NCBI GenBank assembly: GCA_020744225.1
Contig: JAGMWG010000006.1
Location: forward strand, 1,488,001 to 1,552,000
DNA: 64,000 nucleotides
DNA from: Paraphoma chrysanthemicola
Taxonomy: Eukaryota > Ascomycota > Dothideomycetes > Pleosporales > Phaeosphaeriaceae
Direction of reading: 5' to 3'
Made by a program: the position numbers and the translations under genes. Positions 1 through 11,351 of the stretch are shown piece by piece; positions within the stretch are counted from its first letter, which is position 1; the number at the start of each line of letters is the position of its first letter. A model generated the notes under the pieces. The model was given only the letters and a program-made list of their open reading frames with translations, was not told the DNA's origin and did no database searches.

Positions 1-1266
1 GCTCTTGGTGCAATTGTTGTCTGTCTCTTGACATGTCATGTTTCCAAGTAAGGGCCATGCCACGAGTGTTGCAAAGACTTGAGCTATTGCCCAGTCTATG
101 GAGAGTACTGTCAATAGGTATTGATGCGTCCCTGAAAATCCCCGGGCTAAAGTTAGTGTAGCCCTGGAAATGGAAGAGGAGACTGAATCTCAAGTCACAA
201 AATTCTTAATATCGACAGGTGGCAACATACCCTGATAAAGTCAGCTGTGATTTGCAACAGAGTGATCTTGGCGGAATCGATGTTCTGCGTGTGCGCATAC
301 GCAGTTGACACCAGTGGTCGACCCGTGGTAGACACTGTCGACTGCTGGCGCACTCCCACGACACCCACACCACATTGGGACCAACATACCGGCAAGAACT
401 CAAGAAAGATAGCACTGTCTGTGGGCAGGTTACCTAGTCATGAAATGAGTGTATGTTTCGCATGCAGAGTGAACGTTGAGGTTTGCCTACCCCCTACCCC
501 TACACTCCACAGCGCGGCAAAGACACCGATTGCAGCGAAGTTTGGGCTCCCGGCTGCGATCATACCGAAGACAGCAGTGATACCAATGGTCAGGTTGAAT
601 GCCCATTTTCTACCCCAGATGTCGCAGCCAAAGCCCCAGAACACGGCGCCAAATAGAAGTCCGATATTCTGAGCCAAAGTCAGGTACTGTGAATGTTGTC
701 AGCCCCAGTTGCAATGTATTTGGCAATCACCACATCATGTAACTATTCGTGGCCGGTTATTTGAGTGATATGCGCACACTCTACCAGAGTGGAGCTGCGA
801 AGACGAGCTTCGTGCTTATGGATAATGCCGCAGTCATGACGGCGCTGTTCTCTCGTTTTGCTCATGGTACCAGGAACGCTTTGCTCAAGATTCGGTGAAT
901 CTTGGTGGTACATACCGGTGCTCGTGTTGGTCTAAATTCACTTCGGACGGCGGGTAGGATTAGTGAAGTGCAGATTGGCCACAAATTATCTTGCGCCCAA
1001 CCAAATCCGATGACGACAAAAAGCTAGCCCTCGTCAGTAAAATTGAAAGTGGAATGCGGCAAAGAGACCATAAAAACAAAGCGACCTACCTGCCATTGAT
1101 ACTTGCCCATACCAATATCTTGGACCGCCTTGTTCAGCACCCGAGCCTTGGCCTCGTATACGGGATCAAGCGCATCTTCAAGCACGCCGACTGGCGCCGC
1201 GGCGACTGCGGGTATATTCTGGGAATCGTGTTTTGGAGTTTCTTCGACTTGCTTGGTGTCGTACAT
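1..1266 (-). CDS. MFS transporter (SVOP/sugar-transporter type), 5' part, cut by window edge
   Basis: This is the N-terminal half of a major facilitator superfamily membrane transporter; the substrate cannot be told. I see exons at 1266-1090 (cytosolic N-terminus ending in GMGKYQWQ), 1023-916 (LFVVIGFGWAQDNLW), 686-491 (LAQNIGLLFGAVFWGFGCDI followed by GRK, the conserved loop 2-3 motif), 433-390 (NLPTDSAIFLEFLP) and about 131 to beyond position 1 (THQYLLTVLSIDWAIAQVFA). The first three introns join in phase with GT...AG ends. The fourth (389-132) does not: exon 4 ends in phase 0 at a GTATGT donor, while the next exon needs one more base, so a 1-nt loss is possible. That intron and the one at 915-687 are long (229-258 nt) for this genome. 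The start at 1266 is the ATG heading the frame. The gene may be functional or a young pseudogene. Confidence 0.75.
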
Positions 1267-2178
1267 AGTGGTAGCTTGATCGGCTGGATGCTCGTTTGAC
1301 GCGGACGTGAAAAAGGAAGAAGATCACCTGGATGTATATTGTAGCTACAGGGTAAGACGAATAAGACTTCACGCGCGACACTACGTGAAGATCAACCCGG
1401 GGTCAACAGGGCATTAAATGACCCTGGAAGTCGCTAGCAAGGTAGAGGCCAACGCCCGCAGCCTTCGTATCACGCTATCGGCACTCCCGCTCGCGCCATC
1501 GTAAATACGGACGTGGGCGTTGTGCAACCCCATGGCGTGGAAAGCAAACTGCAAGAAGACGTCATTGAGATTGGTTGCGCTGGTGTGGGAAAGTGGGGAA
1601 ATGCCGTTCGTCAAGCACGAGAAACACACTCTACTACCCAATATGGAACTAGACCTATACAAGTCAACGATACAGTTGTGGAGCACACTCTGTAGACGGC
1701 GCCTATTATGTTCTAATATGCTCTCGCTCTTGAATTTTTTGTCGGAGGTAAAGTTGTGGTCCAGATCCGAAGGCTGCCGCCATGGGTGGATTGGACGAAG
1801 TGCCTTCAGGGCAAGTATTTGATTGGCCCGATTGCAATCGTGAGATCGGGGGAGCAGAGTTCGTCTTTGGCAAACTGCAGGGGGGGAAAGTCCGTCCTAC
1901 AGTAGGTAAAGAAGTGGATTAGTAGCGGAGATCGGCATGTCGGGATGATGGTGGGGGAGCTCAAGTGGGCGGCGAGGTGACATTCTACTATAGTTGCACT
2001 GAAGAACGCGCGATGCCGAAATGGGACATTCACTGTAAGCAAGGACATGGAGGCGTCAACAATGTACAAGACTTGATCATGTATGGTTCTCATTAAATCG
2101 TGCCTGAACCGCTATGCTAATAGTACACAATGTCGTATGAGCACCGCCGCTGCCAGACAGCTGGTATGCCAGCCCAAC
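1267..2178. other. Intergenic region without a recognisable gene
   Basis: About 0.9 kb between the divergent end of the transporter gene and the 3' end of the Rpt6 gene. It has several short open frames on both strands (60-100 codons), but none has family resemblance, a credible start context or splice partners. It must hold the transporter promoter and the Rpt6 3' UTR. Confidence 0.5.
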
Positions 2179-3403
2179 TCACTTCCAGAGCTTGCCCAAG
2201 CTCACAGCCTTGTCGTCGTGCTTGTTCAGCACCTTTGCTGTCGCGAGGTCAAAGTCTTCCTGCGTAACGTGCACTCTCCTCTCCCTCAATGCGTACATGC
2301 CGGCCTCTGTGCAGACACCCTTCAACTCAGCGCCGGAACAGCCGTTCATCTTCTCGGCGATTTTTGTGAGGTTGATGCCGCGTGTCAGATTCATGCTCCT
2401 TGAATGAATCCGGAGGATATCGGCACGGGCTTCAACAGTTGGTGGTGGGAATTCAATCTTCCTATCTATACGGCCAGGTCGTAGCAATGCAGGGTCGAGA
2501 ATGTCGAGGCGGTTAGTAGCCATGATGATCTTGATGTTCTTTGTTGGCTCGAAACCGTCAAGTTGATTTAGTAGTTCCAACATGGTGCGCTGTACTTCCG
2601 AGTCACCACCCGAGCTGCCCTCCACACGGCTCGATCCAATACTGTCGATCTCATCCATGAAGATAATACTGGGCGCATGCTCTCGGGCCATGACGAAAAG
2701 CTCTCGCACCATGCGGCTTCCTTCGCCGATATACTTTTGCACCAGCTCACTGCCAGATACACGGATGAACTTGCAGTCGGCGTGGTGAGCAACTGCACGC
2801 GCGAGGAGCGTCTTTCCTGTTCCTGGGGGTCCGTATAATAGGACACCTTTGGGCTGAGCTATACCGAGCGACTCGAAAAGCTCCGGATGTTGTAGACCAA
2901 GTTCGATGACCTCTTTAATCTCTTTGATCTGCTGGTCGAGGCCACCGATCATGTCGTACGTGCTGTCAGGCACCTTCTCAACCATCATGAGGGATACGAG
3001 CGGATCAACAGATGACGGAAGCAGCTTTTCGAGCTTGTAAGAGTCGCTGAGCAGTGTGACGCGCTTGCCGGGGGTGAGTTTGCTGATGTCCACGTTGTCC
3101 GAGATATCGACGACTGTCCGCGCCACTGATTAGCTACGTATGCTGCCAGAGAAACGGGTTCACCATACCGTATTTGCCCTCTGGATGCACCTTGACGAGC
3201 ACCTTCTTCGTGCCCATGACCTTGACAACTTCGCCAACGTAAGATCCCGGTTGTTGCAGCAGGCCGAGCTCTTCTCGCAATAAGCGCACTCTTGAGTTGT
3301 AGTCGTTTCGCTGAGCTTCGAGGCGGCGTAGCTTGGCCTGACCCTGTATGATCTCGAGCTTCATCGCCTCGATCTTGTTGTGGAAGAAGGTGTCGAGCGC
3401 CAT
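2179..3403 (-). CDS. RPT6: 26S proteasome regulatory subunit 8, AAA ATPase Rpt6
   Basis: One of the six AAA ATPases of the proteasome 19S base, which unfold ubiquitinated substrates and feed them to the 20S core. Two exons: 3403-3169 and 3125-2179, with a very short 43-nt phase-1 intron (GTATGG...AATCAG) at 3168-3126 that splits a Val codon. The product has 393 residues, usual for Rpt6. It shows the N-terminal coiled coil and OB region (start [18 protein letters not shown]), Walker A GPPGTGKT at about 177-184, Walker B IIFMDEID at about 232-239, the SRH stretch [19 protein letters not shown], and the Rpt6 C-terminus KLWK. Similarity to yeast Sug1/human PSMC5 is near-continuous. The start is the ATG at 3403, because residues upstream in the frame have no family match. 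It diverges from the Vnx1-like gene. Confidence 0.97.
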
Positions 3404-4147
3404 GGCTGTGGCGGGCGCCGGAGCGAGGGGCTGCGCTGTATCGGGTGTTGGGAGCGTCGGAGTGACTTGACGCGCTGATGTATAAGCGGTCTTGTGGCGG
3501 TTTGTTATCGGAGAGAATCGCGCGAGGTAAGGCTGGAGATGGGCGTGGAGCGAGTGGTTGTAGTGTTGATGGTCTTGGGAAGCTTCCGGAGCCACGTTTG
3601 TCCGAGAAGGCTCGTGCGTGCAATGGTTAGCTTACGGAAGCCCCACTGGGCGTTACTTCCCAGTTCGTCGTTACCCGCTGCATGTAAACATAACATTCCT
3701 TTGGCACAGATGCACAGCTGGGGAATCGGGTAGGGCGGGAATTGGTAACGGGCAGGTGTAACTTAGCCGTAGGCTCTAGGATACCAAATTGGCGGCGACT
3801 GAGATATTCAAGAGTGTTTGCGTGTGCGCCTTATCTCAAGTGAGACAGGATCCGCGATTGCTCCGAGAGGTGCAGCTGCACGTTGACGAATGGCTGATCC
3901 CGGCCACCTCAATGGTCATCTGCAACTTTCTCACACCCACACATCGAGGGGCACCACTTTTGACGGTGATGACTTCCGGCCTGCCCTGCGCTGTGACCGC
4001 ACGGCAGCCGAGTGTTGACTCGTGCACATAAGACTGCACGGCATCCCCCAACCGTGAAGCAGACGACAGCTCCACCGCCGCGTCCCAGACATCTCCCCTT
4101 GCACCACCGCCAGTGCGACCATTGCCCGCAGACGGCCGACAAGCGTC
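3404..4147. promoter_or_regulatory. Divergent promoter region between RPT6 and the Vnx1-like gene
   Basis: About 740 bp separating two genes transcribed away from each other, so it must hold both promoters and 5' leaders. The Rpt6 frame stays open upstream of its ATG for some 60 codons without resembling the family. I recognise no specific binding site. Confidence 0.5.
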
Positions 4148-7100
4148 ATGGGCGAAGGCGACAGCACGCCCACGGGAGGCAAGAGCACCCCGCAAGCAGA
4201 GTCGTCGCGCCAGGGAAGCTCGCACGGCGCCAGCACGCCAGTACCCGCAGGGACAACCACAACCACAGCTGCTGCGGCCCCGGAACTGGCGCGCAGACGG
4301 TCGCAAGCTGCGGCTGTCCAGCCAACAAGCTATGGTACGTTGAACGCGCGGGACTTGCACAGCTTGTTGGCAAGCACGGCCAAGACTGATGACGGCGCAG
4401 GCTCTATCACGTCCGGCATGGAGCGCCGCCAGCAGAACACCACCGCCTCGTCCGACGCGCCCACGTCCACGCTCGCGCCCGCGCCCAAGCCCAAGAAGCC
4501 CTCGATGAGCCGCCGCACCACGTCGTCCAAGTTCCCGCGCAAGGGCGAGGAGTTCAGCGTCGACGACGCCGAGGATGAGGTCCGCATCGACCAAGAGCAG
4601 CTCGAGCAGCAGCTCAAGCAGCACCGCCAGCACCCGCTACGCCGCAAGTCGTCCACGGTCCGTCGCAGGCCCGCCGGTCAGCAGCAGCCAACCCTCACCA
4701 CCATCGAGTCGACCGAGGACGAGTCTGCTGAGCACGAACAGCCTGCCGCTCCGCCCGACACAGATGTCCAGCCCAGCTCGTCAAGCGATGACACGATCCG
4801 CGCCGACGACGATGATAGCGGTACGGGCGCCGACGAGGACGAGGACGAGGACGATGCCGATCTCAGCGATGCCGAGAGCTTCACGCTGCGGGACCGTCAG
4901 GACGCCATCAACGTGACGCATCCCTTCGGCATACGGATCTGGAAGCCCGCTCTGTACAAGAAGGGCCGCTCCGTGCAGAACAAGGCCGAAGCCGACATCC
5001 ATTCGTCGCCCGGCTCGTCTGTCAGTAGGTGGCTCGTGGTCTTCAATTTGGCCTGGACCCTCTTCTTCGGATGGTGGCTGGCCCTCATTGCCGTGGCCGG
5101 TGGGCTGCTGTGCACGTTGTTTGGGTTTGCCGACAGCTGCATGGAGTACGCCTGGCTGCTCTTCCACCTAGCTGCATACCTCTTTTATCCCTTTGGCCGG
5201 TACGTCAAACTGCTACAGGACGAGCAGTACGTGGAAGAGGACGAGGGCGAGGGCCGCAGCATCAGCGAATACGAACAGTGGCAGAGCGGCGACATCGAAG
5301 AAGGGCGGCTTTTCTTTGGACCCACGGCTGGGAACAGCTCTCTGGTCGGCCGCCGCCGCAACAGTGTCGATTCAACTGGTGACGAGACTACCAGTCTGCT
5401 TGGACGCGACGGTAGGGCCAACATCAACCACTCTGATACGAATAAATCCAAGCGACGCCTGTTCGGCCGCGGCAAATGGACGTTTGGCCGCGTCTTGTTC
5501 TTCGCATACTTTTACGGGGTCTTCACTCCCGCTCTCTTCCTGGTGTCCGGGCTCTGCTGGTTCCTTGTGTTTACCATTCCCATGGGCAAGGTCACCGTTC
5601 TTCTGTTTGACCACCTGCGTCGCCATCCTCTCGCCCTCTCGTTCCACTCCGACAACGGAAATGTACGGCGCCCTGGCGAGTCGTCTTCCATCCTCCTGTG
5701 CACCTACCGTGCGGTTGGCATCAAGTACTGGAAGTACACCATCGACGGCACAAACATATTCCTCATCAACCTTCTCGGCCTTGTAGCATTCACTATTTTC
5801 GACTACTTTGTCCTGGACGAAGCATTGGGCCTCGACTCTTGGCTGACAGATAAATTCCTACTCTTCACGCTCGCTTTGCTTTCTATCATTCCGCTTGCAT
5901 ACTTTATCGGCCAAGCCGTCGCGTCCATTTCTGCACAATCATCCATGGGCGTGGGTGCCACCATCAATGCATTTTTCTCTACTGTAGTGGAAGTCTTTCT
6001 GTACTGCGTGGCACTAAAACAAGGCAAAGCTCAGCTGGTGGAGGGCAGCATCATTGGAAGTATATTCGCTGGTATCCTCTTTCTTCCAGGTTTGTCGATG
6101 TGTTTCGGCGCCCTGAAACGCAAAACGCAGCGTTTTAATGTTCGCTCTGCTGGCGTTACGTCAACCATGCTTCTTTTTGCTGTAATTGGTGCTTTCGGTC
6201 CCACGCTGTTCTACCAAATTTATGGAAGTGTAAGTTTTTGCGGACCACGCTACCAAGCTCTTGCTAACAGATGGCTAGCACGAGCTTAACTGCCACCAGT
6301 GCGTACACCATTCCAACAATGTCGCGGAGAGGGATTGTCGAAGATGCTACTACTCACAGACACCTGCGTTGCACGACAGGTTCTACAACGAAGCCGTCCG
6401 GCCGTATACCTGGTTTGCGGCCACTTTGTTGTTTGTCTCCTACATAATCGGCCTATTATTCACTCTCCGAACACATGCTGCCACAATCTGGACCGAACCA
6501 GATGAGAAAGAGAAAAAGATTCTGGAGATGAGTGCAAGCAGTCTGAGCAATAGTGGGCATTTTGACTTTCCCCACTCGTCTCTCGTTCGACAAGCCACTA
6601 GCCAGTCAGTCTCGAGGGCCCACATCAGAGATAGTCAGCTGTACAAAAGAATCGTAGGGCAGACGCTCCAGGAAGTGGGCCTCAGTGGACACGAAAGCAA
6701 CGGCCCCCATTATCGCCCAAGCTCAAAATCGGACGGTAAGACGCCGCACGTAGTGCCTCCAAGAGACGGTGAGGGTCGCACCCAGCATCAATTTCATGTC
6801 GATGGTTTGACGGATGATGCTACTCAATCGCTCGTGCGGCAGATCACTGAGATCGCAGCTACTACGACAGCACTGGCAACACGCGACGTAACAAGGGCGC
6901 CACACAAGGCTGCGCGCATGGCATCAACACCCAGCAAGGCAAACGCCGATCGTCCTGCCAACACACGTACAACAACAGTAGCCGCAGAGGAACCGGAGAC
7001 AGCACCTGGCCACACGTCTGGAGGCCACGATGCGCCGAATTGGAGTCGCCAGAAGAGTGCCGCTATACTCCTGACGGCAACCTTGGCATATGCCATTATT

Positions 7101-7649
7101 GCAGAAATTCTCGTCAATACAGTAGATGCCGTGCTTGAGGGCTCGGAGATTGACGAAAAATTCCTCGGGATAACTCTCTTTGCGCTAGTGCCAAACACGA
7201 CGGAGTTTCTCAACGCCATCTCCTTCGCAATGAACGGCAACATCGCCCTGTCCATGGAGATTGGTTCTGCGTACGCGCTCCAGGTCTGTCTACTGCAGAT
7301 ACCCGCCCTGGTCTTTTACAGCGCCATACATGCAGCCAACATTGATGCTGGGGAAGTGGCACACCAGACATTCACCCTGATTTTCCCCCAATGGGATATG
7401 ATCACTGTCATCTTGTGCGTCTTCCTGTTGTCGTACATGTATGGTGAAGGCAAGAGCAACTACTTCAAGGGCTCGATTCTCATTCTTTCCTACTTGGTTG
7501 TCATTGCTGGCTTCTACCTCTCAGGCTTCGATGACTTTGAACACAAGGGCGTTAATCCGCAAGATACATTGGCTCTTGGTGGGTTGATGGAGTCGCAGTC
7601 GATGACTTTCAGAACGTCAGGTCGAGGCCGGAGTGGCGTGGCCTTTTAG
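4148..7649 (+). CDS. Vacuolar monovalent cation (Ca2+-type)/H+ antiporter, Vnx1/CAX superfamily
   Basis: A multi-pass antiporter of the CaCA (cation/Ca2+ exchanger) superfamily. By family it exchanges Na+/K+ or Ca2+ for protons across the vacuolar or ER membrane. Two exons, 4148-6229 and 6279-7649, joined in phase 0 over a 49-nt intron (GTAAGT...GGCTAG); the product is 1150 residues. Residues 1 to ~290 are a cytosolic, low-complexity and acidic region (Glu/Asp run near 225-240). Membrane segments follow from ~300. The first exchanger motif reads ATINAFFSTVVEVFLYC (from ~604), then a Cys-rich luminal stretch HELNCHQC right after the splice, a polar loop, and the second motif VPNTTEFLNAISFAMNG (from ~998). 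The two Glu-containing motifs are the usual cation-binding alpha repeats. Vnx1 of yeast has the same layout but is shorter. The substrate is inferred from the family only. Confidence 0.9.
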
Positions 7650-8812
7650 GCAATGGCAAGAATTGCTGCGGATGAGAACTCGTTGCCTGATAGAGATGGA
7701 CTGTCATGAATTCGCGCTGATTCGCATTGCACACGGCGTTGGACGGTTGATTTCGCGAACCATAGCACAGGTGTTGGACACTAGGGTGTTTTAAGCATCG
7801 AGAGTAATTATGTTTCCAGTAGCGGCGAATGCCATTATACTACATGTCCCCCTGTATTGTTCACCGCTGCGACCGGTAAGTCTTGTTTGCGCCCGTGTGG
7901 CGCTGCCTTGATCTTGACAGACTGGGCAGACTGCCATTATGTATGGTCGGGAACACCTTATTTCTAAGGGCAATTGGACCTCATCCTATAAAAGCGCACC
8001 CGCCGATACAAAGCCTCAGCAACCATTATCATGGAGCAACTGAATACAGATGTGCACAATCTGCGAGTTGAGAAGAACTGCCCAGCGCTGTTCGTCGCCC
8101 TGATGTTCCGTACCCGACAAGGTCAACCCTATACAGTGCAGTATGGACTACGGAGCAGCGCCGTCCTCTGACTGAAACAGGCTGAGATAAGGTGAGAATA
8201 TATGGCTGCACTCCTACGAGCTACGGCTGCAAGCTACGAGCTTCGCGAAGACGTATAGGTTGCATATATTTGAATTATTTGAGATGGCAGCGCATGATTG
8301 AGGCAGTGCAGGCCCAAACCAGCCATCAATCTGACGACAGGGTTTTAGTAGGTGAGATGGTCATCGGGATCCTGGGTCGAGGTGCGCCACCTGCTGCGAT
8401 CCTTGCATGCATGCGGGCCCGGCGTGCTTCGGAACTGGGGAGAAGCGACGCCAGAGTGGATCGCCGGCGTCGCGCGGGTGGTTGTCGACGATCGCGAGCC
8501 AACTGTTCATCCGTAGCCCGCACTGTCCGGTACAGGTGCCAGCTCTTCTTGTACCGGCCGATCCGTCCCTTTCTTGTACGGACGACGACATGTTTGCGCT
8601 GTAGACGGCGCTTCATTCTGGCCACTCAAAGATTTGGTTCTACCTGGATTTCTGGGAACCTTTGGAGAACAGCTGAAGCCACCCCGCCTACCTCGAGTCC
8701 ATGGGGAGATAGGCCGGATTCTGTGCGTGGTCGTCATCGATAAGCAAACATCGCGAACCATCGGCCTTGCGGGCGCTGTCTCTGTGCGCCTGCCACCTCG
8801 ACAGCGACAGCA
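7650..8812. other. Intergenic region without a recognisable gene
   Basis: About 1.16 kb between the antiporter stop and the RING-protein start. It holds overlapping GC-rich open frames, including a very basic 99-codon frame on the minus strand at 8326-8625, but no family match, tRNA-like fold or splice structure that I can support. The RING gene promoter must lie here. Confidence 0.4.
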
Positions 8813-10566
8813 ATGCGACTCAGACTGGCGCGCGTACAGCGACTGCCGTGGTCTTTGGCGTGTCTGCTGCTCGCGACCGTCGCCACGGCGGCCATCACTC
8901 CCTCAAACAGCTCGACGGCCGGCGGACGCTTCCAGGGGACGCTCCCACTACAGCATGCCGATGCCAGCCAGGGCCAGATTGCAGAGCTGGTCCCTTTGAC
9001 GCGGGAAGCGGCGCAACGAACAGTCGGTCACACCTGCTGATGTCATCATCCCATGTCGCTCCAGCTAACCAGGCGCCTGGCAGGTCGAGGGCAACCTCTT
9101 CAACACAAACTATTCCAACGTCGCCAACATCTCAGACAGCGAGATTGCCTTCATCAGCTGCAACCCGAGCGACTACCCCGGCTACGCTGACCCCCAGCGC
9201 GTCTTCGAGGATGCGTACCGCAGCGCCAACATCTCGGGCGTCATCCTGTACAGCACCGCCACCGACTACTGCGACTACGACCAGGGCAGCAGCCAGGAAA
9301 TGCTGCAGGACTTTCCTGTGCTGTCCATGACGAACAAGCAGGCCTCGGCGTCGCTGCTGGATCAGGTCGACGACCTGCCCGCCCATCTCAAGTATTTTGT
9401 CAGAGTGCAAGGGCGCGGCAACAACAACAACAATAATGCGGGCGTGGCACAGCAGAACCCGCTTGGACCTTCGCCGTCGACGGCCGTGGCAATGATCATT
9501 CTGTACAGCATCACAGGCATCATCACCGCGCTGTTCCTGGTCATCATCGTCACTGGCGCCATCCGAGCGCACCGCCACCCCGAGCGATACGGCCCACGGG
9601 ACGTGCTCGGCAGGCCAAGACAGAGCCGAGCGAGGGGCCTGGGAAGAGCCATATTAGACACCATCCCCATTGTGAAATTCGGCGAGAAAGAGCCCGCCAA
9701 GCCCACTGATGTTGAATTGGCTTCCAATGCGGAAGCGAGTGAAGCGAACGGGGCCACGGAGGATCGAACTAGTCAACGAGTTGCGGGTGCAATCACTGAT
9801 TCAGCCACGGACACAGCAGAGACGCTACGTAACACGAACGTACCACCGCATGCGGAGCACCAAGAAGGGATTGCGCCAGCACAATCAGCCCTTGCCGCAG
9901 CAGCCAGTGACGCCAATCTTTCCACTGAAGAACATCTAGGATGCTCCATCTGCACCGAGGATTTCGAAAAGGGTCAAGACCTCCGTGTGCTGCCATGCGA
10001 CCACAAGTTCCATCCTGAATGCGTAGATCCGTGGCTCCTAAATGTTTCAGGCACCTGTCCCCTTTGGTGAGTATCAGCACCCAGCATGTTTCTCGTCCCA
10101 CCTGCTAACGCTGTGCAGCCGCGTTGACCTGCGTCCTGTCACTTCTCATGACTCCTCAACATCGCACGAACCTGACGAGCTAGCCCCACCTCTGAATCCA
10201 GAGCCTGAACGTCACCGGAATGCATTCCGAGACATTCTCTCGCTCCGCTACCGTCCCAATGCGACCCCACAAGAACGCATCTACTACCTGCGACGTCTGA
10301 GAGAACAGCGAAGGAACCCCAGTGGTACAGTCCCGGATGAAGGCGGAGACGCCGCCGCAAGCAACGAAGAACTTGCAGACAGGCGGAGAAGTAAGCGGAT
10401 GAGCGTGAGATTAAGTGGTGTCCTCAGTGGTCGAGCCAGACGAGAGCGCAGCCCAACACAGCAGGCCGAAGGTAGTCGAACCGCCACCCAGTCACAGTCA
10501 GAGTCGCCCCCAGCACCTTCGTCTCCACCCGGACAAGATATCAGCGGTAGTGGCCGACTCACCTGA
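8813..10566 (+). CDS. Membrane-anchored RING-H2 E3 ubiquitin ligase (PA-TM-RING type)
   Basis: Likely an E3 ubiquitin ligase of the endomembrane system. Three exons: 8813-9022, 9084-10066 and 10119-10566 (introns of 61 and 52 nt; the first has a CTAAC branch site, the second starts GTGAGT and splits a Cys codon of the RING). The product has 546 residues. In order: a signal peptide (1 to ~27, with a Leu/Ala core), a luminal protease-associated-like region, an Asn-rich linker, one transmembrane helix (~204-230, [20 protein letters not shown]), a cytosolic linker, and a C3H2C3 RING-H2 at ~357-398 with [14 protein letters not shown] and CPLC. The tail is rich in Arg, Ser and Gln. Splicing of intron 2 is needed to supply the last Cys. 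The layout matches Goliath/RNF13-type ligases. The first donor (GTCGGT) is weak, so that junction is less certain. Confidence 0.88.
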
Positions 10567-11351
10567 CCTTTGTCAAGTCTCGGATTGGCATATTTTATGC
10601 GATTGAGCTGATCCCAAATGTACATGAGCCCCTTTCGATATTGCATAGCGGCGCCTGGCTTTCCTCGTGTGTGTCTTGTTTGAAATAGCATTTTAATGGC
10701 GTTTGGGATGAGTCACGAAGTTTTGATACCATCGTCTGTCGGAAGAGCACAATTGAATTGTATGTTACAAAGATCCCTCGGGATTTGCAGGTGACATATG
10801 TCATTTCATGCCAGAACATGTAGCTAGGCGTGACACACAAGACATCGCCCATGTAGACTCATTGCATCTTCATGAAATATGCTCCTTATAGAGACGTTGC
10901 GGCAAGAGTGTCAGCCGAAATCCTAAGTTGACTTACAGCCATAGACACAGGACCCCGTGACAAATCTCGTCAGAAGATCGACCTTCACAAGGCTGAGGCC
11001 GAGAATTGACACGTCGCTGTGCTCACGAGCATCGGGTCGGGCGAAAGGGAACAAAGCATTAACGGAGAGGGGAAGAGAACTCTCCGCATGAGCAAGCTTG
11101 CCACATAGTTTTTGATCGGCGGTCGCTCCTTCGCAACTCGATTGGACGAAGCAGCGAGCGTAATTGACTTTGTGCACCCCCGCCTGCAGCTGTAGCGAGA
11201 ATAGCAAGGATGCGGGGTAGATAGTGCTCTACGCGTCTGGGGCTGGAAGGACTACATTTAAGTAGTCTGAGTATGCATCCAATGCCTCAAAAGTTCGTAC
11301 CATATCTATCTCTTCGATCTAGGCAACGCTCACGAGGCAACGCTATCAAAC
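10567..11351. other. Intergenic region without a recognisable gene
   Basis: About 0.8 kb between two genes on the plus strand. It holds the RING-gene 3' end and the promoter of the GST-CmcJ gene. A CT-rich stretch lies near the ATG (around 11305-11320, 'tatctatctcttcgatct'), common in fungal promoters. No other feature is supported. Confidence 0.4.

Noticed and set aside
438..672. Plus-strand frame overlapping the transporter
   Set aside because: Antisense shadow of exons with clear MFS motifs on the minus strand.
3134..3595. Longer N-terminus for Rpt6 starting upstream of 3403
   Set aside because: Residues before [18 protein letters not shown] have no counterpart in the Rpt6 family, and the length without them is already typical.
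4148..6289. Reading the antiporter as two separate genes split near 6289
   Set aside because: A 49-nt intron joins the two frames in phase, and the second half carries the second exchanger motif required by the family.
8326..8625. Very basic 99-codon frame on the minus strand, resembling a ribosomal-type protein at first sight
   Set aside because: No recognisable family motif. Overlapping frames of equal length exist in this GC-rich stretch, so it is likely a chance ORF.
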